Under the pieces are notes generated by a model. It worked only from the letters and a program-made list of their open reading frames with translations, was not told the DNA's origin and made no database searches. This document shows, in pieces, positions 41,756 to 50,643 of a stretch of 64,000 bases of DNA (its first letter is position 1; each line of letters starts with the position of its first letter). This DNA is from Alphaproteobacteria bacterium UBA1301 (GTDB lineage: Bacteria; Pseudomonadota; Alphaproteobacteria; Micropepsales; Micropepsaceae), in contig DBUB01000010.1 of NCBI GenBank assembly GCA_002307725.1, positions 310,001 to 374,000 on the forward strand, read 5' to 3'. Made by a program: the position numbers and the translations under genes.

Positions 41756-42277
41756 TTATCGGCTCGCGGCGATCAGGTCGCCCAGTTGGTGGTTTGGCGC
41801 AACGCCCATCCGGAACGCGACGACGGCAAAGACCATTGTGAGTTCTCCGCGGCTGTCGAGCAATGGTGCTAGGAACAATTCTGCTTCGAGATAATGCAAA
41901 TCGTTGAACGCCACCGTCTTGACAGCGCGCAAAGGTTTGCGATTTGCGATAACCTCGCTCAGATCGGTTTGCCAGCGCGCGGCGACCTCCGGCGGTACGG
42001 CGTCGGGCAGCAGTTTGCCCTGCATCTCGCCGAGCACACAGGAGATGCGCGTTCCCATTAGACGGATGCGGAAGGTTGACTCATGGCGCTCGAAGATAAC
42101 GAGATTGCCGAGGAACGCCTTCGACAACCGCGGCGTAAACTGGCAGCGCGAAGGAATGCCGCCCAGACGTTCCCACGCGTTGTAGGCTTCCGTCAGGACC
42201 GGAGTTTCAAAGGCCAGCGATTCGTCTTTGGTGTAGGACGAATTCAGTCTTTCTGACCAATCGCATATTTCGGTCAC
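41756..42277 (-). CDS. PAS_5-domain protein
   Basis: 173 residues. The start is GTG 42277 because AAGGAGG lies 9 bases before it; upstream ATG 42319 has no site. The pattern W.rlgGIPSRCQFTPRLSKAFLG, FRIRLMGTRISCVLG, MQGKLLPDAVPP matches the PAS_5 family (PF07310) common in alphaproteobacteria. These soluble single-PAS proteins have no known partner; here it precedes the HTH-less LacI core, suggesting a sensory pair. Confidence 0.8.
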   Translation of the reverse strand: MTEICDWSERLNSSYTKDESLAFETPVLTEAYNAWERLGGIPSRCQFTPRLSKAFLGNLVIFERHESTFRIRLMGTRISCVLGEMQGKLLPDAVPPEVAARWQTDLSEVIANRKPLRAVKTVAFNDLHYLEAELFLAPLLDSRGELTMVFAVVAFRMGVAPNHQLGDLIAASR

Positions 42278-42610
42278 GGCGGTGTCCCTCCTTAATGTCG
42301 AAACGTTACGCGGAGGCATTCACCAACCCGTTAAGTCACGCCCGTTTGGGATTAGTACCTATGCGACCTGACGTTGCCCTCTTTCCTCCGCCGCGAAGCT
42401 CAGAACCTTGTACCGCACCCCGTTGGAAGTGCGGGGTGGCTCGCGTTCGCGAGAGGAGGGGACACACGAGTCAGAGCGCGTCTACCTTTAGTTGTGACAA
42501 ATATGCTAAACACGCCTTCGGGGCGCCGGATTGCTCCAATTCCTTGCCCCATTTCTTGCTCCTGGGGGGGTCTGCCGTTACAAGGCCGCATCATTGTTGA
42601 AGGTTTGGTC
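42278..42610 (+). other. Intergenic region before hisS
   Basis: 333 bases between divergent PAS_5 and hisS genes. Two small hairpins can be read: ACCCCG/CGGGGT (42417-42437) and TCGCG-TT-CGCGA (42441-42452). No T-box, histidine-rich leader peptide or tRNA is seen. It must hold the promoters of both genes, but no convincing -35/-10 pair stands out. Confidence 0.3.
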
Positions 42611-44128
42611 ATGGCGTCGGATAAGAAAATTGCCCAAAAAGGCAGCAAGCCCAAAGCGCGGTTGCCGCGCGGGTTTCGCGACCGTTTCGGGGCGGAGATC
42701 GCGGCCGAGCGCCGGCTCGTGGACATCATCCGCGGCGTTTATGAGAGCTATGGCTTCGAACCGCTCCAGACTCCGACCTTCGAATACACCGACGCGCTGG
42801 GCAAATTCCTGCCTGACGTCGACCGCCCCAACGAGGGCGTGTTCTCGCTTCGTGATGACGACGAGCAGTGGTTGAGCCTGCGCTACGATCTGACGGCGCC
42901 GCTCGCCCGCTATGTCGCGGAGAATTTTCAGCATTTGCCGAAGCCCTTCCGCCGCTATCAGACGGGTCTGGTCTACCGCAACGAAAAACCCGGCCCCGGC
43001 CGCTTCCGCGAATTCACGCAATTCGACGCCGACACGGTCGGCAGCAACTCCCCCGCCGCCGACGCCGAACTGTTGATGATGGTGTGCGATGCGCTGGAAG
43101 CGCTGGGCCTCAATCGTGGCGAGTACATCGTCAAGATCAATAATCGGAAACTTCTGGACGGGGTTCTTGAAGCGGTTGGCGTTCCTTCCGACGACAAAGA
43201 ACGCCGCGGCATCATCCTACGAGCAATCGACAAAATGGATCGATTGGGTCTGGGTGGCGTACGGCAATTACTCGGTCCGGGACGAACCGACGAGTCGGGC
43301 GACCGCACTAAGGGAGCCGAGTTGACCGAAACTCAAATCAATCAGGTCATGCTCTTTGTCGCGCCAGAAGGCTATTTGCCTAAAAACTTTGATCCATTGC
43401 TTCGCATTGGGTCGGCAGTGGGGCCAAGTGCGATTGGAACTCTAGGCTTGAATGAAGTTCGTGGAATTCGAGATATTCTCCAGGCTGCGGGATATGGCGA
43501 AGATCAAGTTCAAGTTGACACCTCCATCATCCGCGGTCTCGACTATTATACCGGCCCGGTGTTTGAAGCGCAGCTTACGTTCAAAGTGAAGAATGACGAG
43601 GGGCAGGAGGTCGTGTTCGGTTCCGTCGCGGGTGGCGGGCGGTATGACGATTTGGTGGCGCGGTTCACCGGCCAGCAAGTTCCGGCGACCGGCATTTCCA
43701 TTGGCGTAAGTCGTCTTTTGACAGCACTTCAGCAGCGCGATCTACACAGTGAAACACCGCTTATCGTCGTACTTTCAATGGGTGATGTGGGCTGGAGTTT
43801 TTCTGTTGCCAAAGAATTACGCGAAAAACTGAAGGATCCAATTTCTGGAAAGCTGTTAGTCCGCGCCGAGGCCTATGTCGGCGGCGCGAAGAAGAAACTG
43901 CAAGATCAACTAAAATATGCCGATAAGCGTGGGGCCGTGCTTGTAGTGTTCGCAGGTGATGACGAACGCGCCAACGGCAATGTTACCATCAAAGACCTCA
44001 AACGCGGCGCCGAATTGTCGAAGTCGGTGGAAAGCCGTGCCGACTATCTTGGTGCCCGCAATGCACAAGCAACGGTCAGCCGCAACGATCTGGTCGCCAA
44101 AATCAAAGAAAAGCTGGGGCTAAGATGA
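42611..44128 (+). CDS. hisS: Histidyl-tRNA synthetase
   Basis: 505-residue class II synthetase charging tRNA-His. Motif 1 region GFRDRFGAEIAAERRLVDII, motif 2 FRRYQTGLVYRNEKPGPGRFREF split across 120-140, His-specific RGLDYYTGPVFE and motif 3 GGGRYDDL...GISIGVSRL, then an anticodon-binding domain. ATG 42611 is chosen as the start matching the family. Between about 43.1 and 44.0 kb the codon use becomes visibly more A/T-rich than in neighbouring genes. A MITE-like element follows. Confidence 0.96.
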   Translation: MASDKKIAQKGSKPKARLPRGFRDRFGAEIAAERRLVDIIRGVYESYGFEPLQTPTFEYTDALGKFLPDVDRPNEGVFSLRDDDEQWLSLRYDLTAPLARYVAENFQHLPKPFRRYQTGLVYRNEKPGPGRFREFTQFDADTVGSNSPAADAELLMMVCDALEALGLNRGEYIVKINNRKLLDGVLEAVGVPSDDKERRGIILRAIDKMDRLGLGGVRQLLGPGRTDESGDRTKGAELTETQINQVMLFVAPEGYLPKNFDPLLRIGSAVGPSAIGTLGLNEVRGIRDILQAAGYGEDQVQVDTSIIRGLDYYTGPVFEAQLTFKVKNDEGQEVVFGSVAGGGRYDDLVARFTGQQVPATGISIGVSRLLTALQQRDLHSETPLIVVLSMGDVGWSFSVAKELREKLKDPISGKLLVRAEAYVGGAKKKLQDQLKYADKRGAVLVVFAGDDERANGNVTIKDLKRGAELSKSVESRADYLGARNAQATVSRNDLVAKIKEKLGLR

Positions 44129-44156
44129 CGGGCGGAAATTACACGTCATCCTATGG

Positions 44157-44280
44157 TGTCATGGCCCGCCACTGCGGGCCATCCAGTTCTCGCCGCACCG
44201 CCGTTTCAGAAAATACGCGGTCTTTGATTTTGACCGTGGAGCAACACCACCTGGATCGCCCGCAGAGGCGGGCGATGACA
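44157..44280. repeat. MITE-like palindromic element between hisS and hisZ
   Basis: 124 bases. The left end TGTCATGGCCCGCC and the right end GGCGGGCGATGACA are inverted copies about 31 bases long, each containing its own hairpin (GGCCCGC/GCGGGCC and CGCCCGC/GCGGGCG) and the inner CCAG/CTGG. Same general design as the elements at 22003 and 54776. Confidence 0.75.
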
Positions 44281-44301
44281 AATGGGAGGGAGGGTTAAGC
44301 C

Positions 44302-45435
44302 ATGTCTGCTTTTCCCACCTATGGTCCCGCTGAAATCGACGCCCTTAACACCGTCGCCGATGCGGTGCTGGGCGTGTTCAAATCCCACGGCTACACCCGT
44401 TACGAACCGGCGGTGCTGCAACCGGCGCATTTGTTCGTTGATCGCTCGGGCGAGGAAATCCGCCGCAGCACGTACGAACTCACCGATCCGACCGGCCAGG
44501 AATTGTGCCTGCGCCCCGATCTCACCATTCCGACCTGCAAATACCAGGTAGAAAGCGGCGCGCCTTATCCGGCGCGGCTGTGCTATCACGGTTTGGCGTT
44601 CCGTCATCAACCCGGTGCCGGGCAATTCTGGCAGGCGGGGGCCGAACTCTTGGGCCATACCGATCGCGCCTCCGGCGATGCCGAAATGATGGGGCTTGCC
44701 GCCGAAGCGGTGCGCGCCGGTGGCGTGAAAGACTTCTCCGTGCTGATCGGCGATCTCGGCCTGTTCCATACCTTGGTCGATGCCTTGGAGGTTCCGGCCG
44801 GGTGGCGCGGGCGGCTAAAGCGGCATGTCTGGCGTACTGGTTATTTCGAAAAACTGCTGGCGCGCATGGTGTCGGGCGAGACCAACGAAGCCGAACGCAC
44901 CGTCGATGCCTTGGCGGGCCTGAAATTGATGGAACTGAAACCCACCATCGAACGGCTGATTGACAACGAAGGCGATGCTCCGCTTGGCGGCCGCAGCCGC
45001 GAAGAGATTGTCGAGCGGCTGATGCTGCAGGCGAGTGAAGACACCGCGCCGCGGCTCGATCCGGATGTGGCGGCGCTGATCGCTGCGTTCCTCAAAGTCA
45101 GCGGCAACGGCGAAGCGGCGTTGGAAGAAATCCGGTCCCTGACGAAACCGGTGGCCGCCAAGATGGTGAAACCGCTCGCCGCCATGGCCGAACGCTTGCA
45201 CGCGCTGAAAGCCAACAACATCCCGCTCGACCGCGTGCGTTACGTCGCCCATTTCGGCCGCAACCTCGAATATTACACCGGCTTCGTGTTCGAGTTCTGG
45301 ACCCGCGCCGGGGAAGTGGCGGGCGGCGGGCGTTATGACACGCTGCTGGAATCGCTCGGCGCCCCGCGCGGCACCACCGCCATCGGCTGCGCCCTCCGCA
45401 CCGAACGCCTGATTGCGGCGAGGGCTGAGGCATGA
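44302..45435 (+). CDS. hisZ: ATP phosphoribosyltransferase regulatory subunit
   Basis: 377 residues; a HisS-like class II fold without aminoacylation. HisZ activates the short HisG. Signs are PTYGPAEIDALNTVADAVLG, YEPAVLQPAHLFVDRSGEEI, LCLRPDLTIPTCKYQ and the remnant motif 3 GEVAGGGRYDTLLESLG. GGGAGGG precedes the ATG. Overlaps hisG by 4 bases. Presence of HisZ together with short HisG is consistent. Confidence 0.93.
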   Translation: MSAFPTYGPAEIDALNTVADAVLGVFKSHGYTRYEPAVLQPAHLFVDRSGEEIRRSTYELTDPTGQELCLRPDLTIPTCKYQVESGAPYPARLCYHGLAFRHQPGAGQFWQAGAELLGHTDRASGDAEMMGLAAEAVRAGGVKDFSVLIGDLGLFHTLVDALEVPAGWRGRLKRHVWRTGYFEKLLARMVSGETNEAERTVDALAGLKLMELKPTIERLIDNEGDAPLGGRSREEIVERLMLQASEDTAPRLDPDVAALIAAFLKVSGNGEAALEEIRSLTKPVAAKMVKPLAAMAERLHALKANNIPLDRVRYVAHFGRNLEYYTGFVFEFWTRAGEVAGGGRYDTLLESLGAPRGTTAIGCALRTERLIAARAEA

Positions 45436-46142
45436 GCGAGATGATCACGTTGGCGGTGCCCTCCAAAGGCCGCCTCAAGGAACAATTCGACACTTTTCTC
45501 GGCAAGGCGGGGATTGCGTTAAAGCAGACTGCCGGCGCGCGCGGCTATCGCGCCACGGTGGAAGGCCATCCCGGTATCGATGTGATGCTGCTGTCGTCGT
45601 CGGAAATTGCGGCCTCAATTGCGGGCGGTGATGTGCATCTCGGCGTTACTGGCGAAGACCTCATCCGCGAAGCCGTGCCGGAACTCGAAGGTCGCGTTAC
45701 GTTGCTCAAGCCGCTTGGCTTCGGCTTTGCCGATGTGGTGGTGGCGGTGCCGCGCAGCTGGATCGACGTTTCCACCATGGCCGATCTCGACGATATTTGT
45801 GCGGCCTATGCGGTACGCTACAAAAAGCGGCTGCGCATCGCCACCAAATATGCTCAGCTCACCCGCAGTTTCTTCGCCCACGCCGGCATTTCCGATTACC
45901 GCATCGTGCCGAGCGCCGGGGCCACCGAAGGCGCGCCGACGGCGGGAACGGCGGAAGCCATCGTTGATATCACCACCTCCGGCGCGACCCTGAAAGCCAA
46001 CGGCCTGAAAATTCTCGACGACGGCGTCATCCTGAAGAGTCAGGCGCAACTCGCCATGAGCCTTGGCGCCGATTGGAACGGGGAGCGCCGCGCGATTGCG
46101 AAGGCGTTCCTGAAGCCGCTGGGCGTGGAAATCAGCGAATAG
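45432..46142 (+). CDS. hisG: ATP phosphoribosyltransferase catalytic subunit (short form)
   Basis: 236 residues, the short HisG that depends on HisZ; catalyses the first step of histidine synthesis. ITLAVPSKGRLKEQ at the start, GDVHLGVTGEDLI, LRIATKYAQLTRSFF and the PRPP loop VDITTSGATLKANGL. No C-terminal regulatory ACT-like domain, as expected. Followed by a long inverted repeat. Confidence 0.95.
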   Translation: MSEMITLAVPSKGRLKEQFDTFLGKAGIALKQTAGARGYRATVEGHPGIDVMLLSSSEIAASIAGGDVHLGVTGEDLIREAVPELEGRVTLLKPLGFGFADVVVAVPRSWIDVSTMADLDDICAAYAVRYKKRLRIATKYAQLTRSFFAHAGISDYRIVPSAGATEGAPTAGTAEAIVDITTSGATLKANGLKILDDGVILKSQAQLAMSLGADWNGERRAIAKAFLKPLGVEISE

Positions 46143-46209
46143 CGAATAGCGAATAGCGAATAGGGGAAAAAGAAAGTCCCCATTCGCTACTCCCTATTCG
46201 CTATTCGCG
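46134..46209. terminator. Long inverted repeat made of AGCGAAT heptamers (bidirectional terminator)
   Basis: Four tandem copies of AGCGAAT run from 46134 to 46162 (starting inside the last codons of hisG), then a GGGG, an A-rich loop, CCCC and ATTCGCT-type copies in reverse up to 46209. The arms pair into a stem of about 20 base pairs between convergent genes. Confidence 0.7.
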
Positions 46210-46215
46210 CCGTCT

Positions 46216-47583
46216 TTACTGCGGCGAGATCGGTCCGGCCATGATGTCGGGATCGTTCAGATGCTCGGCCTTCCAGCGCATCGCCATCAGGATGCGGTTG
46301 CGTCCCGAAGGGTGGTCGAAGAAGATAAACTCTTCCAGCGGGCTGGGATCGAGCTTGCGATATTCGCCCAGCATCAGGTCGACCTTGGCTTCGGCATCAG
46401 GCTGGCGCACCAGGTTGAGGCCGAACAGATCGGCCTGAATTTCCTGGGTCCGGATGATCGTATTGGTGAGTGGCGTCGCCAGGAACATGAACACGCTCAA
46501 CATCGCCATCACCAGCGGCAGGCCGGCGGGATCGTCGATGCTGCGGACGTCCCAATTGCCGCCGAAGATGCCGGTCAGGCCATAGAAGGTTTTGTCCACG
46601 AACCAGAAGCCGAAGAAGATGATGAGGCCGAGCCAAGTGATCATGATCGCCACATGGTTCATCACGTAGTGGCCCATTTCGTGGCCCAGGACCTGAAGCA
46701 CTTCCGACGGCGTGCAGCGGTTCATCAGATTGTCGTTGAGGGCGATGCGGGTGGTGCCGAACAGGCCCGCAACATTGGCCGAGACGCGTTTGGACTGCTT
46801 GGAGGCATCGACAAGATAAACGTCCTTGGCCGGAATGCCTTGGCTGCGGGCCAGCGACAGCACCGCATTGCGCATCCCGCTGTCCGGCAGCGGCGTGTAG
46901 GCGTTGAACAACGGCTCGATGAACACCGGCGCGATCGCGATGCCAATGATGATGAACACCACCGAGATGCCGCCGCCCCAGATCCACCAAGAGCGCTTGG
47001 CGGCCCGCGCCGCGGCGTAGATCAGCGTCAAGACGATGGCGAACGCGATCACCTCGATCAGGGCCGATTTGCCGAATTCACCGGCCCATTGGCCGAAGGT
47101 CTGGTTCGACAGCCCGTAATGGTGTTCGCGGAAGAAACCCTCATAGACGGCGAGCGGCAGACTAACCACCGTGGTGATGACGAGATATTGCACGGCGTAG
47201 ATCGGTACCTGCAGCCAACGGAACCGCGTGATGGAAACGGCGATCTCGCGCATGCGGCTCGATATTTGCAGCCAGAGCAGCAGCCCGGCGATGACCAGCG
47301 CATAGATCAGGTCGACGACCTGCAGCACATAACCGCCTTCGAAATAGGCGTCGGTGCGCGCCCGGTCTTTGGCTGGAATCTGTGCCAGATAGGCGTCGGT
47401 CGCCTTGACGGCGTCGAAACTGCCAACGCCCGCGGGCGGCAGTTGGGCCACGTCGATTTTGCTGGTGGGGGCGGCGTGCGGCACGGCGGCCACGACCGGC
47501 ACGTCGGCTTGTGCCGATGCCGGTCCGAACAGACCCAAACCCAATACCAGGGCGGCCAATAGCGTAAACAGCCGAATCCTCAT
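46216..47583 (-). CDS. M48-family (Ste24/HtpX-like) membrane zinc metallopeptidase
   Basis: 455 residues with a signal-like start and several membrane helices (about 90-108, 125-150, 175-195, 205-228, 320-345, 370-390). The zinc site is LGHEMGHYVM, with the third ligand in RTQEIQADLFGL. The N-terminal half (FREHHYGLSNQTFGQW) matches CAAX-prenyl-protease type Ste24 homologues rather than HtpX. Expected role is membrane protein quality control. Confidence 0.9.
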   Translation of the reverse strand: MRIRLFTLLAALVLGLGLFGPASAQADVPVVAAVPHAAPTSKIDVAQLPPAGVGSFDAVKATDAYLAQIPAKDRARTDAYFEGGYVLQVVDLIYALVIAGLLLWLQISSRMREIAVSITRFRWLQVPIYAVQYLVITTVVSLPLAVYEGFFREHHYGLSNQTFGQWAGEFGKSALIEVIAFAIVLTLIYAAARAAKRSWWIWGGGISVVFIIIGIAIAPVFIEPLFNAYTPLPDSGMRNAVLSLARSQGIPAKDVYLVDASKQSKRVSANVAGLFGTTRIALNDNLMNRCTPSEVLQVLGHEMGHYVMNHVAIMITWLGLIIFFGFWFVDKTFYGLTGIFGGNWDVRSIDDPAGLPLVMAMLSVFMFLATPLTNTIIRTQEIQADLFGLNLVRQPDAEAKVDLMLGEYRKLDPSPLEEFIFFDHPSGRNRILMAMRWKAEHLNDPDIMAGPISPQ

Positions 47584-47654
47584 CTCACCCTCCAGGAAAG
47601 TGAAGCTAGTTTAACAGAACTAACGCGCCGTGGCACACTAGACCCGAACATGCG

Positions 47655-48428
47655 ATGACGTTCCGTGAAATGGACAGAACGATGATTGACTTTCTCCGCC
47701 GCAATGGCGAGCGAATCGCCTATCAGCGTCTTGCTGGCCGCGGCCCCGGCCTCGTTTGGCTCGGCGGGTTCCACTCCGACATGAACGGCACCAAGGCGCA
47801 AGCGGTTGCCGCCTTCGCTGCGCGCGAAGGTCGCGCTTGTGTGAGATTCGACTACTTCGGCCATGGCGCCTCATCGGGTGCCTTCGCGAACGGGACGATC
47901 TCGCGCTGGCGCGATGACGCGCTGGCTGTGCTCGACGAAGCGACGACTGGCCCGCAGGTGCTGGTCGGCTCCAGCATGGGCGGCTGGATCACCACGCTGG
48001 TGGCGGCGGCGCGGCCCGAGCGGGTCGCCGCTGTGGTCTTGATCGCCCCGGCGCCCGACCTTACCGAAGAGCTGATGTGGAAACAGATGCCGCCGGAAAT
48101 CCGTACTGAGATCACAGAGACGGGAAGCTGGGATTATCACCCCGAAGACGGCGAGGGTTATCCCATCACCCGCGGCCTGATTGAAGACGGGCGGCAAAAT
48201 CTGGTGCTGGGGCGGGCGCTGGCGCTCGACGGTCCGGTGCGCATCCTGCACGGTACCGATGATCGCGACGTGCCCTGGCAACATGGCGCGAAATTGCTGG
48301 ATGTTTATTCCGGCGACGTTACTTTCACCCTGGTCAAAGGCGCCGGCCATCGCCTGTCGAGCGCCGCCAATTTGCATCTGATCGAACAAGCGATCGCTAA
48401 CGTCGTGAAGGACATCGCACCATGCTGA
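47655..48428 (+). CDS. Alpha/beta hydrolase
   Basis: 257 residues; ATG 47682 is an equally plausible start since the conserved part begins IDFLRRNGERIAYQRL. Nucleophile Ser107 in VGSSMGGW, acid Asp202 or Asp205 in HGTDDRDVP and His232 in KGAGHRLS complete a triad. DYFGHGASSG is the oxyanion turn. Resembles mycophenolic acyl-glucuronide/palmitoyl thioesterase-type (ABHD10) hydrolases. Overlaps the next gene by 7 bases. Confidence 0.88.
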   Translation: MTFREMDRTMIDFLRRNGERIAYQRLAGRGPGLVWLGGFHSDMNGTKAQAVAAFAAREGRACVRFDYFGHGASSGAFANGTISRWRDDALAVLDEATTGPQVLVGSSMGGWITTLVAAARPERVAAVVLIAPAPDLTEELMWKQMPPEIRTEITETGSWDYHPEDGEGYPITRGLIEDGRQNLVLGRALALDGPVRILHGTDDRDVPWQHGAKLLDVYSGDVTFTLVKGAGHRLSSAANLHLIEQAIANVVKDIAPC

Positions 48429-49153
48429 CGCGCGCGCTGGTTTTGGCTGTCATCGCGGTCGCGGCCCCGGCGGCAGCTGAGGAGATGACCTACGACGATT
48501 GTGTCGCGATGGCCGATCGCGCCCCCGCTACGGCCGAGAAAAAAGCGGCAGCGTGGCAGACCCATGGCGGCGGCATCGCGGCGATGCATTGTCACGCGCT
48601 GGCGCTATTTTCGCTGAAGCGCTTTGCCGAGGCGGCGGTGGTGCTCGATGCGCTCGGGCGGAGCCGCGATGTTCCGTCCAGTGGTCGCGCTGCGCTGTTC
48701 GACGAAGCTGGATCGGCCTGGCTGGCGGCGGGCAAACCGGGCCAGGCGGTGCCGTCGTTCACCGCGGCGCTCGCCAACAAGCCGAACGATCTCAGCCTCT
48801 TGGCGTCGCGGGCGCGGTCCCGCGGTCTGATCCGCGATTGGAAAGGCGCCGAGGCTGATTTGTCCGCCGCGCTGGCGCAGGATGCCAATCGGGCCGATTT
48901 GCTGGTGCTGCGAGCGAGTGCGCGCTGGGCGCAAGGCCACAAGGCTGACTCCGCTTCCGACATCGTCCGCGCGTTTGAGGTCTATCCCGATTATCCGCCG
49001 GCCTTGGTCGAGCGTGGCAAGATGAAATACTTCGCCGGCGATCTGGTAGGCGCCAAACGCGATTGGCAGAAAGCCGCGACCAGCGGGCAGGGCCAGACGG
49101 CCGCCGATGCCAAGCGCTATCTTTCCGAGCTTCAAGCCAAAAGCGGGCGTTGA
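48422..49153 (+). CDS. Secreted TPR-like repeat protein
   Basis: 243 residues with signal peptide MLTRALVLAVIAVAAPAAA. The mature protein is helical with TPR-like repeats (ALFSLKRFAEAAVVLDALG, AWLAAGKPGQAVPSFTAALA, RARSRGLIRDWKGAEADLSA, KMKYFAGDLVGAKRDWQKA). Probably a periplasmic protein-interaction scaffold. Translation is coupled to the hydrolase gene; no further function can be inferred. Confidence 0.8.
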   Translation: MLTRALVLAVIAVAAPAAAEEMTYDDCVAMADRAPATAEKKAAAWQTHGGGIAAMHCHALALFSLKRFAEAAVVLDALGRSRDVPSSGRAALFDEAGSAWLAAGKPGQAVPSFTAALANKPNDLSLLASRARSRGLIRDWKGAEADLSAALAQDANRADLLVLRASARWAQGHKADSASDIVRAFEVYPDYPPALVERGKMKYFAGDLVGAKRDWQKAATSGQGQTAADAKRYLSELQAKSGR

Positions 49154-49171
49154 ACCTCACTTGCGCCGCCG

Positions 49172-49525
49172 TTACCGGGTGATCGTCAGTCCCTTCATAT
49201 AGGGGCCGGTGTTGTAGAATGCGTCGATCACCGCGATCTCTTCCGGGGTGCAGCCGATGAGGATTTTGACTTCGGCGTCTTTCTTCATCAGATCGACGGT
49301 GCAGGCCACGCCAGTGACGGCGCCGCTGTCGAGCGAGCCGCGCCAGATGTCCGCTTCGGCGCCGTCATTACCGGTGGTGCCTTCCAAAAAGCCGTAATCG
49401 AGCGGATAGATCATGTCGGGAAAGCGCGGATGGTGCGTGCCTTTCGGCCGGTCGATTACCACGCGGCTCCCGGCGGCAAGTTTTTCGAGGGCTGTCCAAT
49501 AGCCCGCATCGTTTCCAAGCTTCAT
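49172..49525 (-). CDS. Inorganic pyrophosphatase-like protein
   Basis: 117 residues from ATG 49525, which overlaps the queG stop by 4 bases. RPKGTHHPRFPDMIYPLDYG, GNDGAEADIWRGS and VDLMKKDAEVKILIGCTPEE correspond to the family I pyrophosphatase core (YP.DYG...DG...D.W), but it is shorter than the usual 170 residues and lacks the full set of C-terminal acidic residues. Hydrolysis of pyrophosphate is probable, not certain. Confidence 0.7.
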   Translation of the reverse strand: MKLGNDAGYWTALEKLAAGSRVVIDRPKGTHHPRFPDMIYPLDYGFLEGTTGNDGAEADIWRGSLDSGAVTGVACTVDLMKKDAEVKILIGCTPEEIAVIDAFYNTGPYMKGLTITR

Positions 49526-50643
49526 GGCATCCACTCCCGGCGCACATCGGCATCCGTTTCGTGTGTAGCATGAATCGCCGCCAGCGCCCGGACGGCGGGT
49601 AGGGCAAGAAGCCGCGTGATCGCCCACGCCGCCATGGCGCGCACCAGGGGGGACGGATCATCAGCCAGCCGTACCGCTTCCACGGCCAGCGCCGCATCGC
49701 CGGTGTTGCCGATAGCGATCAGCACATTGCGCACGAAGCGGTCGCGGCCGATGCGCTTGATCGGGGATTTCGCGAACAGCGCGCGGAACGCGGCATCGTC
49801 GAGCCGAACGAGGTCCTGCAACACCGGCCGGGTGGTCTGCGGGCGGGCGGCGAACTGCGCTTCGTGCGAAACGCGAGCGAATTTGTTCCATGGGCACACC
49901 GCCAGGCAGTCGTCGCAGCCATAAATCCGATTGCCGATGGCGGCGCGGAATTCGCGCGGAATATGGCCTTTGTGCTCGATGGTGAGATAGGAAATGCAGC
50001 GCCGCGCATCGAGCTGGTACGGCGCCGCAAAGGCCCGCGTCGGGCAGATGTCGAGGCAGGCATGGCAGGCGCCGCAATGATCCGTTTCGGGCGCGCCGGG
50101 TTCCAGCTCCAAGGTCGAAAACACTGATCCCAGAAACAGCCAGGAGCCGTAGTCGCGGCTGACCAGATTGGTGTGCTTGCCTTGCCAGCCGAGCCCGGCC
50201 GCTTGCGCCAGCGCTTTTTCCAGCACCGGGGCGGTATCGACGAACACCTTGGCATCGCCGCCATAAGTCTCGCACAGCCAATGCCCCAGCCGCTTCAACC
50301 GCGCCTTGATGATGTCGTGATAATCATCGCCGCGGGCGTAAACCGAAATGGCACCGGCGCCCGGTACGTCCAAATCCGCCCGCGGATCATGATCGGGCCC
50401 GTAATTGACGCCGAGCACGATGATGCTTTTGGCGTCGGGCCACAGCACGTTGGGATCGGCGCGGCGGTCCGCGTTGCTCGCCATCCAGGCCATGTCGCCG
50501 TGACGGCCGCCCGCGAGAAAATCCCGCAGCCGTTCGGACGCTTGCGGCGGCGCGGCCGCTTGGGCAATGTGCACGACATCGAAGCCTTCCTCTAAGGCCC
50601 GCGCACGGACCTGACCGGAAAGCTCAGAAGTCGAGATCAGCAT
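49522..50643 (-). CDS. queG: Epoxyqueuosine reductase
   Basis: 373 residues; the last step of queuosine synthesis in tRNA. Two 4Fe-4S sites: Cys190, 193, 196, 200 (CGACHACLDICP) and Cys243, 246, 250 (CDDCLAVCPWN). The cobalamin-binding N-terminal part includes DTAPVLEKALAQAAGLGW, typical of QueG. The enzyme needs cobalamin, in keeping with the B12 uptake genes in the window. Terminal HEAT-like helices complete a normal length. Confidence 0.95.
   Translation of the reverse strand: MLISTSELSGQVRARALEEGFDVVHIAQAAAPPQASERLRDFLAGGRHGDMAWMASNADRRADPNVLWPDAKSIIVLGVNYGPDHDPRADLDVPGAGAISVYARGDDYHDIIKARLKRLGHWLCETYGGDAKVFVDTAPVLEKALAQAAGLGWQGKHTNLVSRDYGSWLFLGSVFSTLELEPGAPETDHCGACHACLDICPTRAFAAPYQLDARRCISYLTIEHKGHIPREFRAAIGNRIYGCDDCLAVCPWNKFARVSHEAQFAARPQTTRPVLQDLVRLDDAAFRALFAKSPIKRIGRDRFVRNVLIAIGNTGDAALAVEAVRLADDPSPLVRAMAAWAITRLLALPAVRALAAIHATHETDADVRREWMP

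Noticed and set aside
42417..42452. Hairpins before hisS as a T-box or histidine attenuator
   Set aside because: No run of His codons in a leader peptide, no T-box sequence and no terminator-antiterminator pair can be drawn.
46134..46209. The AGCGAAT repeats as a CRISPR-like array
   Set aside because: Units are 7 bases with no spacers and no cas genes; they form a hairpin terminator.
46261..47562. A 433-codon open frame opposite the M48 protease
   Set aside because: His/Gln/Asp-rich shadow translation without a start signal; the real gene has HEMGH and membrane helices.
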